From Ignavibacteriales bacterium (GTDB lineage Bacteria; Bacteroidota; Ignavibacteria; Ignavibacteriales; SURF-24): a stretch of DNA of 64,000 bases. Each line of letters starts with the position of its first letter. The stretch's first letter is position 1. The notes under the pieces were generated by a model. It was not told the origin of the DNA. It saw nothing but the letters and a program-made list of their open reading frames with translations, and ran no database searches. Below, in pieces: positions 1-10,135 of the stretch. The translations under genes were made by a program, and so were the position numbers. The DNA is taken from the NCBI GenBank assembly GCA_026390815.1, contig JAPLFH010000003.1:1-64000 (forward strand). The letters run 5' to 3'.

Positions 1-149
1 GGTTATCCAAACTAGATGATATTTTATATCGTATACTGTATGTGATGACTTTCTGTAATTTTCCATTGAGCGAATTTACTAAAGTCTTCGCCTAAAGGCG
101 AGGGTTTTTGCCCGCCAATCCCAGTAAGGGACAATAAAAAATTATATAA
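1..149. other. Left-edge gap with possible hairpin terminator
   Basis: No convincing gene is visible here. A short hairpin, CGCC-TAAA-GGCG at about 86-97, is followed by AGGGTTTTT, which fits a plus-strand Rho-independent terminator for a gene left of the window. GGGTTTTTGCCC at about 103-114 forms a second small inverted repeat that could serve the minus-strand gene ending at 150. Both are weak calls. Confidence 0.3.
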
Positions 150-1157
150 TCAGAAATGATATGGATAGCAGAAGATTTCCTTGTCAGTGATAATTCCAGT
201 AATTAATGATGCAGGAGTAACATCAAAAGCAGGAGAATAAACAGGATAATCTTCATTAGTAATTTGCTTATCGCCAAAATGAGTTAATTCTTTTTTATTC
301 CTTTCTTCAATCAAAATTTCACTACCATCGTTGCAATGTTTATCTACAGTAGTAACAGGTGCTGCAATATAAAATGGAATTTTATGAAATGAACAAGCAA
401 CAGCCAGGTTATATGTTCCAACTTTATTTGCTGTATCTCCATTCCTGGCAATTCTATCAGCACCAACCACTACAAGATCTATTTTCCCTTGTTGCATTAA
501 AAACGCTGCAGTAGAATCGGTAATTATTGAAAATGGAATTCCTTCTTTATCCAATTCAAATGCAGTTAACCTTGAACCTTGAAGCAATGGACGTGTTTCA
601 TCCGCATAAACATGCTTCACAAAATTATTTTCAAAACCTTTCTTAATTACATTAAGTGCAGTTCCCTCCCCAGAAGTTGCAAGTTTTCCCGCGTTGCAAT
701 GGGTAAGCACATTACATCTCTTTTTAAAAATCTTTAATCCATTCAATCCAATACGTTCACACATTTCAATATCATGCTGATGAATTTCTTTTGCTCGTTT
801 CACCAGTACGTTGTAAGAATTCTCTTGTTGATTCAATTCCTGGAATGATCCTTTAATTTCATTCAGTGCCCAAAATAAATTTACCGCTGTTGGTCGTGTG
901 GAAGCTAATCTTTGATATGCTTTTTCAAATTCTTCCTGCTGACTGGTTTTAACTTTCTTAATTGATAAAGCTAATGCGTAAGCTGCAGCAACTCCAATTG
1001 CTGGTGCTCCCCTAATTTCCAGCTTTTCAATTGCATCTGCAATTCTTTCGTAGGAATCAGTCTCAATGTATTCTTCAACTAAAGGTAATTTTGTTTGATC
1101 AATAAAAACTAATTTATCATTAACAAAATCTAAAACAGTAAAACTATTCCTGGTCAT
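150..1157 (-). CDS. mtnA: MtnA-type aldose-1-phosphate isomerase (methylthioribose-1-phosphate isomerase family)
   Basis: This family converts 5-methylthioribose-1-phosphate to methylthioribulose-1-phosphate in methionine salvage; some members act on other 1-phospho-aldoses such as 5-deoxyribose-1-phosphate or ribose-1,5-bisphosphate. The protein is about 335 residues, the usual family length. It shows the RGAPAIG motif near residue 50, the catalytic cysteine in THCNAG (about C154), the SGEGTALN phosphate-binding stretch and the catalytic aspartate in VVGADRIARNGD (about D234). The open frame extends to a TTG at 1163, but the ATG at 1157 is preferred. It overlaps the end of the upstream PfkB-type kinase gene by about 14 bases, so the two are probably cotranscribed and translationally coupled. 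No other methionine-salvage gene is visible, so the physiological substrate is uncertain. Confidence 0.88.
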   Translation of the reverse strand: MTRNSFTVLDFVNDKLVFIDQTKLPLVEEYIETDSYERIADAIEKLEIRGAPAIGVAAAYALALSIKKVKTSQQEEFEKAYQRLASTRPTAVNLFWALNEIKGSFQELNQQENSYNVLVKRAKEIHQHDIEMCERIGLNGLKIFKKRCNVLTHCNAGKLATSGEGTALNVIKKGFENNFVKHVYADETRPLLQGSRLTAFELDKEGIPFSIITDSTAAFLMQQGKIDLVVVGADRIARNGDTANKVGTYNLAVACSFHKIPFYIAAPVTTVDKHCNDGSEILIEERNKKELTHFGDKQITNEDYPVYSPAFDVTPASLITGIITDKEIFCYPYHF

Positions 1158-2064
1158 CTTCAAATTTGGATAGTTTAAGAAATTCCCTGAATCTATTTTG
1201 GATGAGCTTGTAATCTAAGTTTTCCAATCCCTTTGTACTAAATTGTTCAACGCAAAATGATGCCATTGTGCTACCATAAATAACAGCGCGCTTCATAATT
1301 TCAAAGTTCAGATCGTCTTTTTTATGTAAGTAACCAATAAATCCACCAGCAAAAACATCACCAGCACCAGTTGGATCGAAAATATTTTCCAATGGATAAG
1401 CTGGAGCAGAAAATATTCCTTCCTCTCCAAAGATCAACGCACCATGTTCACCTTTTTTAATTATTAAATATTTTGGACCAAGTTCTTTAATCAATCTGGC
1501 GGCTTTAATTATATTCGGTTCATGGGTAAGAAGCCGGGCTTCTGAATCATTAATAATTAAAACATCAACACGTTTCAGAACTTCAAGCAGTTCAGCATTT
1601 TTTCCTTCAATCCAAAAATTCATAGTATCACAAACAACTAATTTTGGCTTGTCCATTTGATCTAATACTCTTAACTGAAGAACAGGGTCGATATTTCCGA
1701 GTAGAACATATTGAGCCTTCCTATAGTTAACTGGAATAATGGGATTAAATTTTTCAAATACGTTTAAATCTGTGTACAATGTATCGCGTACATTTAAATC
1801 GTAATGATATTTGCCGCCCCACCTGAATGTCTTTTCTCCTTTAACTATCTGCAATCCTTCAAGATCAATATGGTGATCCTCTAATAATTTTATGTGCTCT
1901 TTTCCAAAATCTTCTCCAACAACACCAACAATATAAATTGGAGTGGAGAAATAACTTGCAGCAAGTGAAACATAAACTGTAGAACCACCAAGTGCATTAT
2001 CGATTTTTGCAAACGGAGTGATTACCGAATCCAAAGCGATTGAACCAACAACCAATAAACTCAT
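1144..2064 (-). CDS. PfkB-family carbohydrate/nucleoside kinase
   Basis: A ribokinase-fold sugar kinase of 306 residues, the normal length. The N-terminal substrate-binding GGS segment is at about residues 26-28, and the C-terminal PfkB signature DPTGAGDVFAGG is at 230-241, with D236 as the expected catalytic base and GAGD forming the anion hole. The start is an ATG preceded by AAAGGA. It is the first gene of a two-gene unit with the MtnA-type isomerase, overlapping it slightly. The pairing suggests the kinase acts on a sugar or nucleoside whose phosphorylated product feeds the isomerase. That link is inferred from position only, and the substrate cannot be named from sequence. Confidence 0.85.
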   Translation of the reverse strand: MSLLVVGSIALDSVITPFAKIDNALGGSTVYVSLAASYFSTPIYIVGVVGEDFGKEHIKLLEDHHIDLEGLQIVKGEKTFRWGGKYHYDLNVRDTLYTDLNVFEKFNPIIPVNYRKAQYVLLGNIDPVLQLRVLDQMDKPKLVVCDTMNFWIEGKNAELLEVLKRVDVLIINDSEARLLTHEPNIIKAARLIKELGPKYLIIKKGEHGALIFGEEGIFSAPAYPLENIFDPTGAGDVFAGGFIGYLHKKDDLNFEIMKRAVIYGSTMASFCVEQFSTKGLENLDYKLIQNRFREFLKLSKFEDDQE

Positions 2065-2128
2065 TTTAATCCTTTAGTAATAATTTGGTGAGTAAAATAC
2101 GAAAATTTTTAATTCAACAGAATTTATT

Positions 2129-2611
2129 TTAGTTAATGCGATTTACATTGTTAAGATTTATTTCTTCAAAATTTAGGAAATTAATTTCATTCATAAAATA
2201 TTCAAGAATAATTTCAACCGAATTCCGCTGACCGATCCATGCTAATAATTTAACTGCGGCAGATTTATCCACCCATTGATATTCAGTATGCTCAGTTGAT
2301 ATTTTTACTTCTGCATCATCATCAACTAAAGCAGCAAAAACCGGGACCATGCAAATATGATCTCTTCTGCGTGAGTAAAATGAATTTACATTTGGAACAA
2401 CCCACATTTTTTTTGGTATTAATCCGGTTTCCTCACTTATTTCTCTAATTGCTGCTTCGTAGGCTTTTTCTCCACTTAGAATTGAGCCGGTTACCATTTG
2501 CCATACACCAGGATAAATGTCTTCTTTTGATCTTTTGAGTAACAGAAATTCAATTCCATTTCCTTTTCTTTTAACTATATGTGCCTCTATCATATATGAA
2601 AAAATTTTCAA
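2129..2611 (-). CDS. Nudix hydrolase (NudB-like)
   Basis: The protein carries an exact Nudix box at residues 42-64, reading G-x5-E-x7-REISEETGL, the Mg2+-binding pyrophosphohydrolase motif. The preceding PGVWQMVTGS stretch and the 160-residue length resemble dihydroneopterin triphosphate pyrophosphatase (NudB), a folate-pathway enzyme, but the assignment is not firm; general (d)NTP or dinucleotide hydrolases share these features. The start is TTG, supported by GGAG five bases upstream; an in-frame ATG lies six codons downstream at 2593 but has no ribosome-binding site. It lies 64 bases upstream of the PfkB-type kinase gene in the same orientation and could belong to that transcript. Confidence 0.8.
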   Translation of the reverse strand: MKIFSYMIEAHIVKRKGNGIEFLLLKRSKEDIYPGVWQMVTGSILSGEKAYEAAIREISEETGLIPKKMWVVPNVNSFYSRRRDHICMVPVFAALVDDDAEVKISTEHTEYQWVDKSAAVKLLAWIGQRNSVEIILEYFMNEINFLNFEEINLNNVNRIN

Positions 2612-2710
2612 AGTTGCTCCAAATTTTTATACCAATATACCTGAAAAAATTATTAGAATACAGAAGATGGGATTAGTACTTTGTGTGTACTTATCCATAA
2701 TAATTTTCAT

Positions 2711-5700
2711 TTAAAAATAAGCTCTTACTTCGGCTCTTGCTGTATGAACTACTTTACCACTCCCTTGCAATCTTCCATCATAATTAATTGATGATTGCAG
2801 ATTGCCAGTAAGCCTATAATCAAAATTAAGCCGCCAGAAATAATTCTTACCAAGTAAATTCCCTTTTGTTAATTCAAACGGAAGATAATTTTTATCTGTG
2901 TTCGCCGTTAATTCATTTCGTTCAATTTCAATTCTTAATCTCCCAGTACCGGCAAAGGAAATGTTTAATCGTAACTGAAGAGAATTCTGATCAATAATTG
3001 TTGGAGTTTTAGGAAAATCATCCTGACTTCTACCAACTCCAATTTTAAATCCAACTTCAATATTTCTTTCTGGTCTGTAAGAAAAATCAGAAGTAATTGT
3101 ATTGGAAGTTAGCATCCTTGCACGGTTAGAATTAATTGGAGCAATTACATTATCCACCTGGTTCACAAATTCAGTTTGGTTACCAATTTCCTCAACCATC
3201 TTAAAGCGGATTCTTATACTTCTTTCTTTGTTATAACCTTTTTCCAAACCACCGCTATATTGATTTAAATTTTTCCTTTGTGTAAAACGGAAGCGGAATG
3301 AAAGATCGCTGCTGTTTTCCCAAAAAAATAAATCCTGCTGGAATTGATTAAAACCCCTGATAGTTGTGGAATCATTTAAGAAGGATGAAAAGTTAAGTAA
3401 ATATATTTTTTCGGTTTTAGTCTCCTTACTATTCTCCTCAACGCGGAAAGAAGTTTCTGATGAAATTGGAGATAATATTTTTCCGGTAATACTACTTTTA
3501 TCAAAAACTTTTTCCAATTCAATTTTCCAGCGTGTGTTTACCTTTAAATCCACAACTGGAAACAATTTATCTGTTGGAATTGAAGCGATAATATAATCTC
3601 CATCATACACTGTTGGTTCAAACTCATTCTCATCAGCAATTCCATTGTTGTTAAGATCTCCAAGATATTTGTAATTACCTGTACCCTGTGTAACTCTTAC
3701 AAAAACTCTTTCCAGCTTTGCAGAGCGCTGGGTAGATGCTTCATAATAAATATCTCCATTAACAATTCTTTGCCAAAAATTAAATCTTGATTGTGACCTG
3801 ATAAGAATAGTTTGGTTATCTAACGAACCTAACTGTTTATAAAATGGAGTATATTTTTTATCTCTGATTACCAGGCTGAATGAGGAATTTACTTCCTGGA
3901 TTCCTCTAAAATTCATGTCGTAGGATTGCATATAAGCATTAGATTCCTTTTGCATCACTCCATTGATTGGGAATGATTCTTCTCTTAAAGAATATTGTGC
4001 TTTTAATGTAAATCCATAAAGATCCAGTAATTCCAGTGAAGGAATAACTTCCACATATTTCAAACTGCCAGTCAATAACGAATCCGTGTTGGTTAATTTG
4101 TCTTTTTTATCTTCATAAAGGAATCCGATCCCAGGTTTAATTTTGTTCCAAAGATAATAAGCGTTTGCTGTTTGCCTGTTCCAGTTTGTATTCAGAAAAC
4201 TTGTTTTTGAACTAACATAATCGATTTTGTACTCAACATTATATATATCCTTATCGCTGAATAAAAGATTACTTAGGAACCGATTTGATTTAAAATCATT
4301 TCCCCTGCTCAAAAATCCATATGTTGATGTGAGATTCAATTTTTCGAATGGAATTAAACTTAATGATGCTTCTCTTAGCTGTTCATTTTCAGTTTTATCA
4401 GATTGAAGCACATTGTAATTTCTGCTAAACTCAATTTCATTTACCCGGTCCAGTGTTGTAAATTTATTTTGAATGAACCTATCTTTATAACTTAATCCGA
4501 TCTGTCCGAAGTTAATGCCGGCAACTTCTATTTGCCGTGGTTTTATATTAAGAAAAATATTTCTTGCCGATCCAAAATTATCCTTATCATCAATTGTAGA
4601 GAAACGATTTTTATCCCAAAGGCTTCCGGCAATATCAACATTAAGATTAACATCAGTAAAAGGAATTGCTTCAATAGATATATTTCCGATCTGCTTTAAT
4701 TCTGGCAAAAAAAGAAATACAATTGGCAGGTAAGATCCTCCGCCAACACCAACAAAACTATAATTGCCAAGACTCTCTTTTAAATAATCGCCTTTTCCAT
4801 CTCCAACATAGCTGAAAGATACATCGAACAACCCATTGCCCGGATTGTAAACATAATATTGAAATGAATTTCCGTTTATAATTGTATCAACACGTGAATA
4901 TGTTCCCTTGATTTTCCCCGTTGAATCCGGGACTGCTTCTATTATACCGGATTTTGCTGCTAAAAATTTATTATCCCCGGAAGCTGCTAAAATTCTTTTA
5001 TCACTTTCTGTAAGAGAAATATCAATTGGTGAATCCTGGTCGTCACCTTCTCTAAAGTAATTTACTTTCACATTCAACTTATTATTTAATAGGTTGGATG
5101 CAAAGCTTGCTCCAAAGAAATTCCTGGTAAATCTTCTATCAGTATATTCAAAATCGATGGTAATCCTGCTTGTGGATGTAATCAACCGTTTTGGTGTAAA
5201 GGTAACTTCTGCATTTGAATATTCAATCACATAATCGTTTCCTTCACCACGTCTCATCTCTTCGCCATTTAGATAAACTCTTTCACTGCCGGCAATAATT
5301 ATAATATCACGTTCGTTGTTAATTCCATAAACCCGGTAAGGTCCCTGAACACCATCAATTCCATTAAGCTGATTTGTATTGAACTTTCCCTTTGAACTTG
5401 CCAATGATATTTTACCGGAATAATTATCGTAAGTAAATTCCCCTTTCAAGCCTTGCAGCTTGCGTTGAATATTGCTGAACTCACTTGTTTTTGTATTAAA
5501 ATCATAATCGCCAAAAGTACCAACCGCATTTGGATGACGAACTTCAATAAAAACTTTATCAAGTTCTTCTAATCTTTCAGTATTCCCTTCCGGTTGAATT
5601 GGAGTATTCTCATCTGTTAGTGCTGCAACTATTTCAATGTCATTAGAAAGTTTGCCGGATAGTTGAAGTCGAAGTCCGCTGGTTAACGTAAAATCCCTGG

Positions 5701-6178
5701 TGGTGCCAACAGTAAAACCACGAATAATAGAACCGCTTTTCTGAACATCTTTTCCGAATATAGATTCAGATGTAAATCCGGATGATACTTGCTGCGCAAT
5801 TCTAATTGTATCCGCAAACCGGTCATCATATTTTACTACAAGACTGCGGTGGAAATATTCCTTTTTAAGAGGAATATTATATGAGCGATAAGTTATGAAT
5901 AGTGTATCAAAGATTGAGTAAGCAAGAGTATCCGCAAGGGTAAAATATGCTTTATCATAAAATATTTTATAATCATTTTTTGTAAGTAGTTTTCCTCTAA
6001 GCATAATTGATTCGCTGAAAGGAATGATGGAAATGGATTTTAACTCATAGATATTATTAAAGTTGATAAGAAGAGTATCGGTTCTTGTTAATACAGAAAA
6101 ATTATTCTGAGCATAGCCTTCAGAAAAAAAATAACATACGCAGATTATTAAAAAGATTTTGGAAGAAAGTAACTTCAA
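2711..6178 (-). CDS. Large exported protein, probable outer-membrane beta-rich protein
   Basis: I do not recognise a named family. The 1155-residue protein begins with a signal peptide (hydrophobic stretch about residues 8-20, with an Ala-Gln cleavage-like site near residue 24). The rest is rich in alternating polar/aromatic strands, with frequent FNxxxR and IxIDFEYTDRR-like segments. It ends in an aromatic residue (AEVRAYF), as expected for an outer-membrane beta-barrel recognised by BamA. No TonB box, plug or sorting domain is evident. The start codon appears to be TTG at 6178, with no clear ribosome-binding site, so the exact N-terminus is uncertain. It stands alone, with repeat-filled DNA upstream. 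A cell-surface or outer-membrane role is inferred from signal peptide, composition and C-terminus only. Confidence 0.6.
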   Translation of the reverse strand: MKLLSSKIFLIICVCYFFSEGYAQNNFSVLTRTDTLLINFNNIYELKSISIIPFSESIMLRGKLLTKNDYKIFYDKAYFTLADTLAYSIFDTLFITYRSYNIPLKKEYFHRSLVVKYDDRFADTIRIAQQVSSGFTSESIFGKDVQKSGSIIRGFTVGTTRDFTLTSGLRLQLSGKLSNDIEIVAALTDENTPIQPEGNTERLEELDKVFIEVRHPNAVGTFGDYDFNTKTSEFSNIQRKLQGLKGEFTYDNYSGKISLASSKGKFNTNQLNGIDGVQGPYRVYGINNERDIIIIAGSERVYLNGEEMRRGEGNDYVIEYSNAEVTFTPKRLITSTSRITIDFEYTDRRFTRNFFGASFASNLLNNKLNVKVNYFREGDDQDSPIDISLTESDKRILAASGDNKFLAAKSGIIEAVPDSTGKIKGTYSRVDTIINGNSFQYYVYNPGNGLFDVSFSYVGDGKGDYLKESLGNYSFVGVGGGSYLPIVFLFLPELKQIGNISIEAIPFTDVNLNVDIAGSLWDKNRFSTIDDKDNFGSARNIFLNIKPRQIEVAGINFGQIGLSYKDRFIQNKFTTLDRVNEIEFSRNYNVLQSDKTENEQLREASLSLIPFEKLNLTSTYGFLSRGNDFKSNRFLSNLLFSDKDIYNVEYKIDYVSSKTSFLNTNWNRQTANAYYLWNKIKPGIGFLYEDKKDKLTNTDSLLTGSLKYVEVIPSLELLDLYGFTLKAQYSLREESFPINGVMQKESNAYMQSYDMNFRGIQEVNSSFSLVIRDKKYTPFYKQLGSLDNQTILIRSQSRFNFWQRIVNGDIYYEASTQRSAKLERVFVRVTQGTGNYKYLGDLNNNGIADENEFEPTVYDGDYIIASIPTDKLFPVVDLKVNTRWKIELEKVFDKSSITGKILSPISSETSFRVEENSKETKTEKIYLLNFSSFLNDSTTIRGFNQFQQDLFFWENSSDLSFRFRFTQRKNLNQYSGGLEKGYNKERSIRIRFKMVEEIGNQTEFVNQVDNVIAPINSNRARMLTSNTITSDFSYRPERNIEVGFKIGVGRSQDDFPKTPTIIDQNSLQLRLNISFAGTGRLRIEIERNELTANTDKNYLPFELTKGNLLGKNYFWRLNFDYRLTGNLQSSINYDGRLQGSGKVVHTARAEVRAYF

Positions 6179-6843
6179 TCGTTTGCTGCTTTTTTAAAGG
6201 CAAATCTAAAGGTTAATGTTTCTATGTGCAAGGGATTTTTAATTACTGATTGATGATTGCACCTGCCTGCCGTGTCTGTTACAGAACTTGTCATTCTGAA
6301 TGTAGCAAAGCGAAATGAAGAATCTCAATGCTAATAATGGTACTTACTCTTATCTGGGCTTTAGATTCTTTGCTCATAACCCTGCCTACCGGTCAGGCAG
6401 GCCTGTCTGCCCTGCCTACCGCAGGCAGGCGACAAAGGCGCAGGCCTGTCTGCCCTGCCTACCGCACATAGGCGTCAACCCAAGGAAATTTTGTACTTGA
6501 ATAGCTCAGGCATTTATGCCGGAGTATCGGAATCCTAAAAATATCCTGGACTTTAGTCCAACCCACTTGCAGTAGGCAAGTACAATCCTAATGTTGGGCT
6601 AAAGCCCTAAATTCTTGGAGAATATTCTTTCCCCGACTTGAAAACCTGCCTACGGTAAGCAGGGTCGGGGCTATTTTCATCATAAACTAAATATTTTACC
6701 TTAGGTTGACGCCTATGTGCCTACCGCAGGCAGGCGACAAAGGCAGATTCGCTAAGAATGCCATATCCGCGTTGTGCAACAGTCACCTTAAGCGGGTTCT
6801 ATTCTTATTTTTCAATATAAACAATGGTTGGCAGGCTGACTAA
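6179..6843. repeat. Non-coding stretch packed with GC-rich palindromic repeats
   Basis: No gene is supported here. At 6381-6473 there are three successive imperfect palindromes of the form CCTGCCTACCGgtCAGGCAGG or its shortened version CCTGCCTACCGCAGGCAGG. A further degenerate copy is at about 6647-6662 and another at 6719-6735. A 17-base perfect inverted repeat (GCACATAGGCGTCAACC at 6464-6480 against its complement at 6704-6720) brackets about 220 bases. That interval also contains GGACTTTAGTCC and GGGCTAAAGCCC palindromes. The same 21-base palindrome family recurs inside a histidine kinase gene at 26165-26185. Short open frames here are made of repeat sequence. Confidence 0.75.
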
Positions 6844-7122
6844 CTATAATTCGTTTATAATTTTTGCAAGTTTTATATCATTTTCTGTTACACCACCATC
6901 GCTATGTGTGGATAATGTAATTTTAATTTTATTGTAGGAATGGATAAGTACATCCGGGTGATGGTCCATTTTTTCGGCTTGGACAGTTATCTTTAACAAA
7001 AAGGAAACAGCATCTACAAAGTTTTTTGTTTTAAATTCCTTGGTAATGGAATTGTTTTTGTAAACCCAGCCATTTAATAAATTAATTCGGTGCTGGATTT
7101 CATCTTTGGTAAGTAAATCCAT
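6844..7122 (-). CDS. 4a-hydroxytetrahydrobiopterin dehydratase (pterin carbinolamine dehydratase)
   Basis: The 92-residue protein matches the PCD/DCoH fold in length and motif. The family signature appears as AEKMDHHPDV near residues 49-58, with the adjacent catalytic histidines, and a later THSDGG stretch contributes to the active site. The enzyme dehydrates 4a-hydroxytetrahydropterin formed by aromatic amino acid hydroxylases and also occurs in organisms using tetrahydropterins for other purposes. The open frame extends upstream to 7233 through repeat-derived sequence, but the ATG at 7122 with GAGGAG just before it is clearly the start. It lies 111 bases downstream of clpC in the same direction; that gap contains small direct repeats and another degenerate palindrome near 7193-7211. 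Confidence 0.9.
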   Translation of the reverse strand: MDLLTKDEIQHRINLLNGWVYKNNSITKEFKTKNFVDAVSFLLKITVQAEKMDHHPDVLIHSYNKIKITLSTHSDGGVTENDIKLAKIINEL

Positions 7123-7233
7123 TTTCTCCTCTCGTTTTAGGAACCAGAGTTTCGGCGAACCGGCGAATCGGTGAATCGGCGAACTCATCTTGCCTATCGG
7201 CAGACAGGTTCTCCGTTTCACACATTCATTCAA

Positions 7234-9744
7234 TTACGCTTCCGCAGCTCCGGTCTTTTCTTCCTGGTGATCTGATTCTCCGGTTTCTATTGCTTCTTCA
7301 ATAAAAATTAATTCCTCAGCACCTTCTATACCTTTTACAAGAATCTTACTCCCCTGCTTAAATGTGCCTTTAAGAATTTCTTCAGCCATTGGATCTTCTA
7401 CATATTTTTGGATTGATCTCCTTAATGGGCGCGCGCCATACTTTGGATCGTAACCTTTAGCCAACAAAAATTCTTTTGCTGTTTGCTCTAAGGTTAATTC
7501 CATTTTGTTTTCTTTTATGTTATCGAGTAAATCCTTTATCTCGATATCAATAATTTTAATTATATCTTCTTTTTCAAGATTTCTGAAAACGATAGTTTCA
7601 TCAATCCTGTTTAGAAATTCCGGATTAAACAATCTTTTAATTGCATCATCAATTGTGGATTTCATCGAATCATATTTGGTGCTTTCTGTTGCACCGCCAA
7701 AACCCATTGCACCGGCAGCTTTAATATCCCGCGTTCCCACATTGGAAGTCATTATTATGATTGCATTTTTAAAATCAACTCTTCTGCCCAAACTATCCGT
7801 AAGAATTCCATCATCAAGCACCTGAAGCAAAATATTGAATACATCGGGATGAGCTTTTTCTATTTCATCAAGAAGCACAACTGAATAAGGTTTTCTTCTA
7901 ACCTTTTCTGTAAGCTGCCCGCCTTCTTCATAACCAACATATCCCGGAGGCGCTCCAACTAAGCGCGATACAGCAAATTTTTCCATGTACTCACTCATAT
8001 CAATTCTAATCAGCGCATCTTCAGTATCAAAAAGATATTTTGCAAGAACTTTTGCTAATTCTGTTTTACCAACTCCAGTAGGACCGAGAAAAATAAAACT
8101 GCCAATTGGCTTATGCGGATTTTTTAATCCAGCGCGGGTTCTTCTGATTGCTTTTGTTAATTTTATAACAGCTTCATCCTGCCCAACAATAGAAGCTTTT
8201 AACGCATCTTCCATCTTCATTAGCTTTTCAGATTCAGCTTGTACAACTCTTGTAACCGGAATGCCAGTCATCATGGAAACAACTGTACCGATGTCATCTT
8301 CACTAACATCAAAAACAAGATCCTGGGTTTTTGCTTCCCACTCACGCTTAGCAATTTCTAAATCGGATTGCAGATTTCGTTCTCTATCTCTTAATCGTGC
8401 GGCTTCTTCATAATCCTGTCGTTTAACAACTTTAACTTTATCCTGTCTAACTTTTTCAATTTCTTCTTCAAGCACAAGGATTTCTTCTGATACAGAAAAG
8501 TGCCCCATATGAACTCTTGAACCTGCTTCATCAAGTACATCAATTGCTTTATCTGGAAGGTATCGATCTGTAATATATCTGTCGCTTAACCTAACAGCAT
8601 AATCAATTGCCTTATCAGAATATTTTACGTGATGATGTTCTTCATATTTAAATTTTATGTTGGTAAGAATTTGAATAGTTTCATCGACTGTTGGCGGATC
8701 AACCATAACTTTCTGGAATCTTCTATCCAATGCTCCATCTGTTTCTATATATTTCCGATATTCATTCAATGTTGTTGCACCAATACATTGAATATCTCCA
8801 CGTGCTAAAGCTGGCTTAAACATATTTGAAGCATCAAGTGATCCTGAAGCGCCGCCAGCACCAACTATTGTGTGCAGTTCATCAATAAAAAGAATAACAT
8901 CGCTTGCCTTTTCTAATTCGTTCATCAACGCTTTCATTCGCTCTTCAAATTGTCCGCGGTATTTTGTACCTGCAACTAAACCGGCAATATCCAAAGTTAC
9001 TACTCGTTTGTCCTGTAAAATTCGCGGTACTTTTCTTTGAATGATTCTTAAAGCTAATCCTTCAGCTATAGCTGTTTTACCAACGCCGGGTTCTCCGATT
9101 AAAACCGGATTATTTTTCTTACGTCTGCTAAGAACCTGCGCAACTCTTTCAATTTCTTTTTCTCTGCCAATAACAGGATCAAGCTTATCTTCAATAGCAA
9201 GCTTTGTTAAATCCCTGCCAAAATTATCCAGAACAGGAGTTTTAGTTCTTTCAAACTTCTTTTCTGATGATGGAGGAGGAGTGATTGATCCAGACTCGCG
9301 CGGATTTTTACTGCTTAAAATATTGTTCAATTCGGCACGGGCATTCTCATAAGTAACATTGAATTGATGCAAAATCTGCGTGGCAATATTGTCTTCATCC
9401 CTTAACAAAGAAAGAAGTATATGTTCGGTACCAATTACATCCGATTTATAAATTTTCGATTCTATCTGTGTAATCTTTAATACTTTTTCTGCCTGCTTTG
9501 TTAGCGGAATATTACCAATAGTTAGAGTTCCGCCGGAAGCTCTTACTGTATCTTCAATAGCTTTTTTTAATTTTACAAGATCAACATCTAAGTTTCGCAA
9601 AATCCTAACAGCCATTCCCTGTCCTTCGCGGATAATGCCGAGTAATAAATGTTCAGTCCCAATATAATCATGACCAAGTCTTAAAGCTTCTTCGCGACTT
9701 AAACGAATAACATCTTGTACTCTTTCCGAAAAATTACCGTCCAT
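7234..9744 (-). CDS. clpC: ClpC AAA+ unfoldase, ATP-binding subunit of the Clp protease
   Basis: This is a cytoplasmic Hsp100 unfoldase that feeds substrates to ClpP. The 836 residues show two N-terminal Clp repeats (about 1-145, each with a [14 protein letters not shown] core) and a first AAA+ domain with Walker A GEPGVGKT at 217-224. A UVR-type middle segment ([11 protein letters not shown]) marks ClpC rather than ClpB. The second AAA+ domain has Walker A GPTGVGKT, and a GFGG loop occupies the position of the ClpP-docking loop. The C-terminus is acidic. The ATG is preceded by AGAGGA. A plausible sigma-70-like promoter lies 45-75 bases upstream. clpP is not in the window. Confidence 0.96.
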   Translation of the reverse strand: MDGNFSERVQDVIRLSREEALRLGHDYIGTEHLLLGIIREGQGMAVRILRNLDVDLVKLKKAIEDTVRASGGTLTIGNIPLTKQAEKVLKITQIESKIYKSDVIGTEHILLSLLRDEDNIATQILHQFNVTYENARAELNNILSSKNPRESGSITPPPSSEKKFERTKTPVLDNFGRDLTKLAIEDKLDPVIGREKEIERVAQVLSRRKKNNPVLIGEPGVGKTAIAEGLALRIIQRKVPRILQDKRVVTLDIAGLVAGTKYRGQFEERMKALMNELEKASDVILFIDELHTIVGAGGASGSLDASNMFKPALARGDIQCIGATTLNEYRKYIETDGALDRRFQKVMVDPPTVDETIQILTNIKFKYEEHHHVKYSDKAIDYAVRLSDRYITDRYLPDKAIDVLDEAGSRVHMGHFSVSEEILVLEEEIEKVRQDKVKVVKRQDYEEAARLRDRERNLQSDLEIAKREWEAKTQDLVFDVSEDDIGTVVSMMTGIPVTRVVQAESEKLMKMEDALKASIVGQDEAVIKLTKAIRRTRAGLKNPHKPIGSFIFLGPTGVGKTELAKVLAKYLFDTEDALIRIDMSEYMEKFAVSRLVGAPPGYVGYEEGGQLTEKVRRKPYSVVLLDEIEKAHPDVFNILLQVLDDGILTDSLGRRVDFKNAIIIMTSNVGTRDIKAAGAMGFGGATESTKYDSMKSTIDDAIKRLFNPEFLNRIDETIVFRNLEKEDIIKIIDIEIKDLLDNIKENKMELTLEQTAKEFLLAKGYDPKYGARPLRRSIQKYVEDPMAEEILKGTFKQGSKILVKGIEGAEELIFIEEAIETGESDHQEEKTGAAEA

Positions 9745-9789
9745 ATTTTCCTCTGTTTTGAAGTTTAATGGGATATTTATCCTGAGATA

Positions 9790-9818
9790 AATATAACCAA
9801 TGATTCCACATCAATCAA
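9790..9818 (-). promoter_or_regulatory. Putative sigma-70-type promoter of clpC
   Basis: Read on the minus strand, TTGATT and TATATT are separated by exactly 17 bases, placing the start of transcription roughly 40 bases before the clpC ATG. No CtsR- or HrcA/CIRCE-like operator was recognised beside it. Confidence 0.4.
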
Positions 9819-10135
9819 GGCTATAGATTTCTTCTCATTTATAACCTTTCTTTCATTTAGAACAAAATATTTGTATTTAAGTTTCATTTTAATGTGATAT
9901 GAAATGATTTTAAAATATTTATTCTTCTTCAATTATCGCCCAATTAAAACATTTTTATAGTAAGCCAAATTAAAATTACAATTCAAATCGTTATATTGAT
10001 AAAGGGTAGTTCTAAAAAGTTCAATACTCTTTGCGAAATCTCTGCGCTCTTTGAGTTTAAGATTTCAAAAAGATGGTTTTTAGAACCATACAAAGTAAAA
10101 AATGAATTTGGTATTTGAATAAAAACAGTTGGGTT
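9819..10135. other. Intergenic stretch between divergent clpC and helicase genes
   Basis: About 300 bases of AT-rich DNA with no gene. An imperfect inverted repeat, GTTCTAAAAA near 10009 against TTTTTAGAAC near 10078, flanks a segment containing CTCTGCGCTCTTTGAG. It could be a repeat remnant. No confident helicase promoter is visible. Confidence 0.4.

Noticed and set aside
6315-6500. 61-codon plus-strand frame
   Set aside because: It is composed of GC-rich palindromic repeats, has no ribosome-binding site and no recognisable protein pattern.
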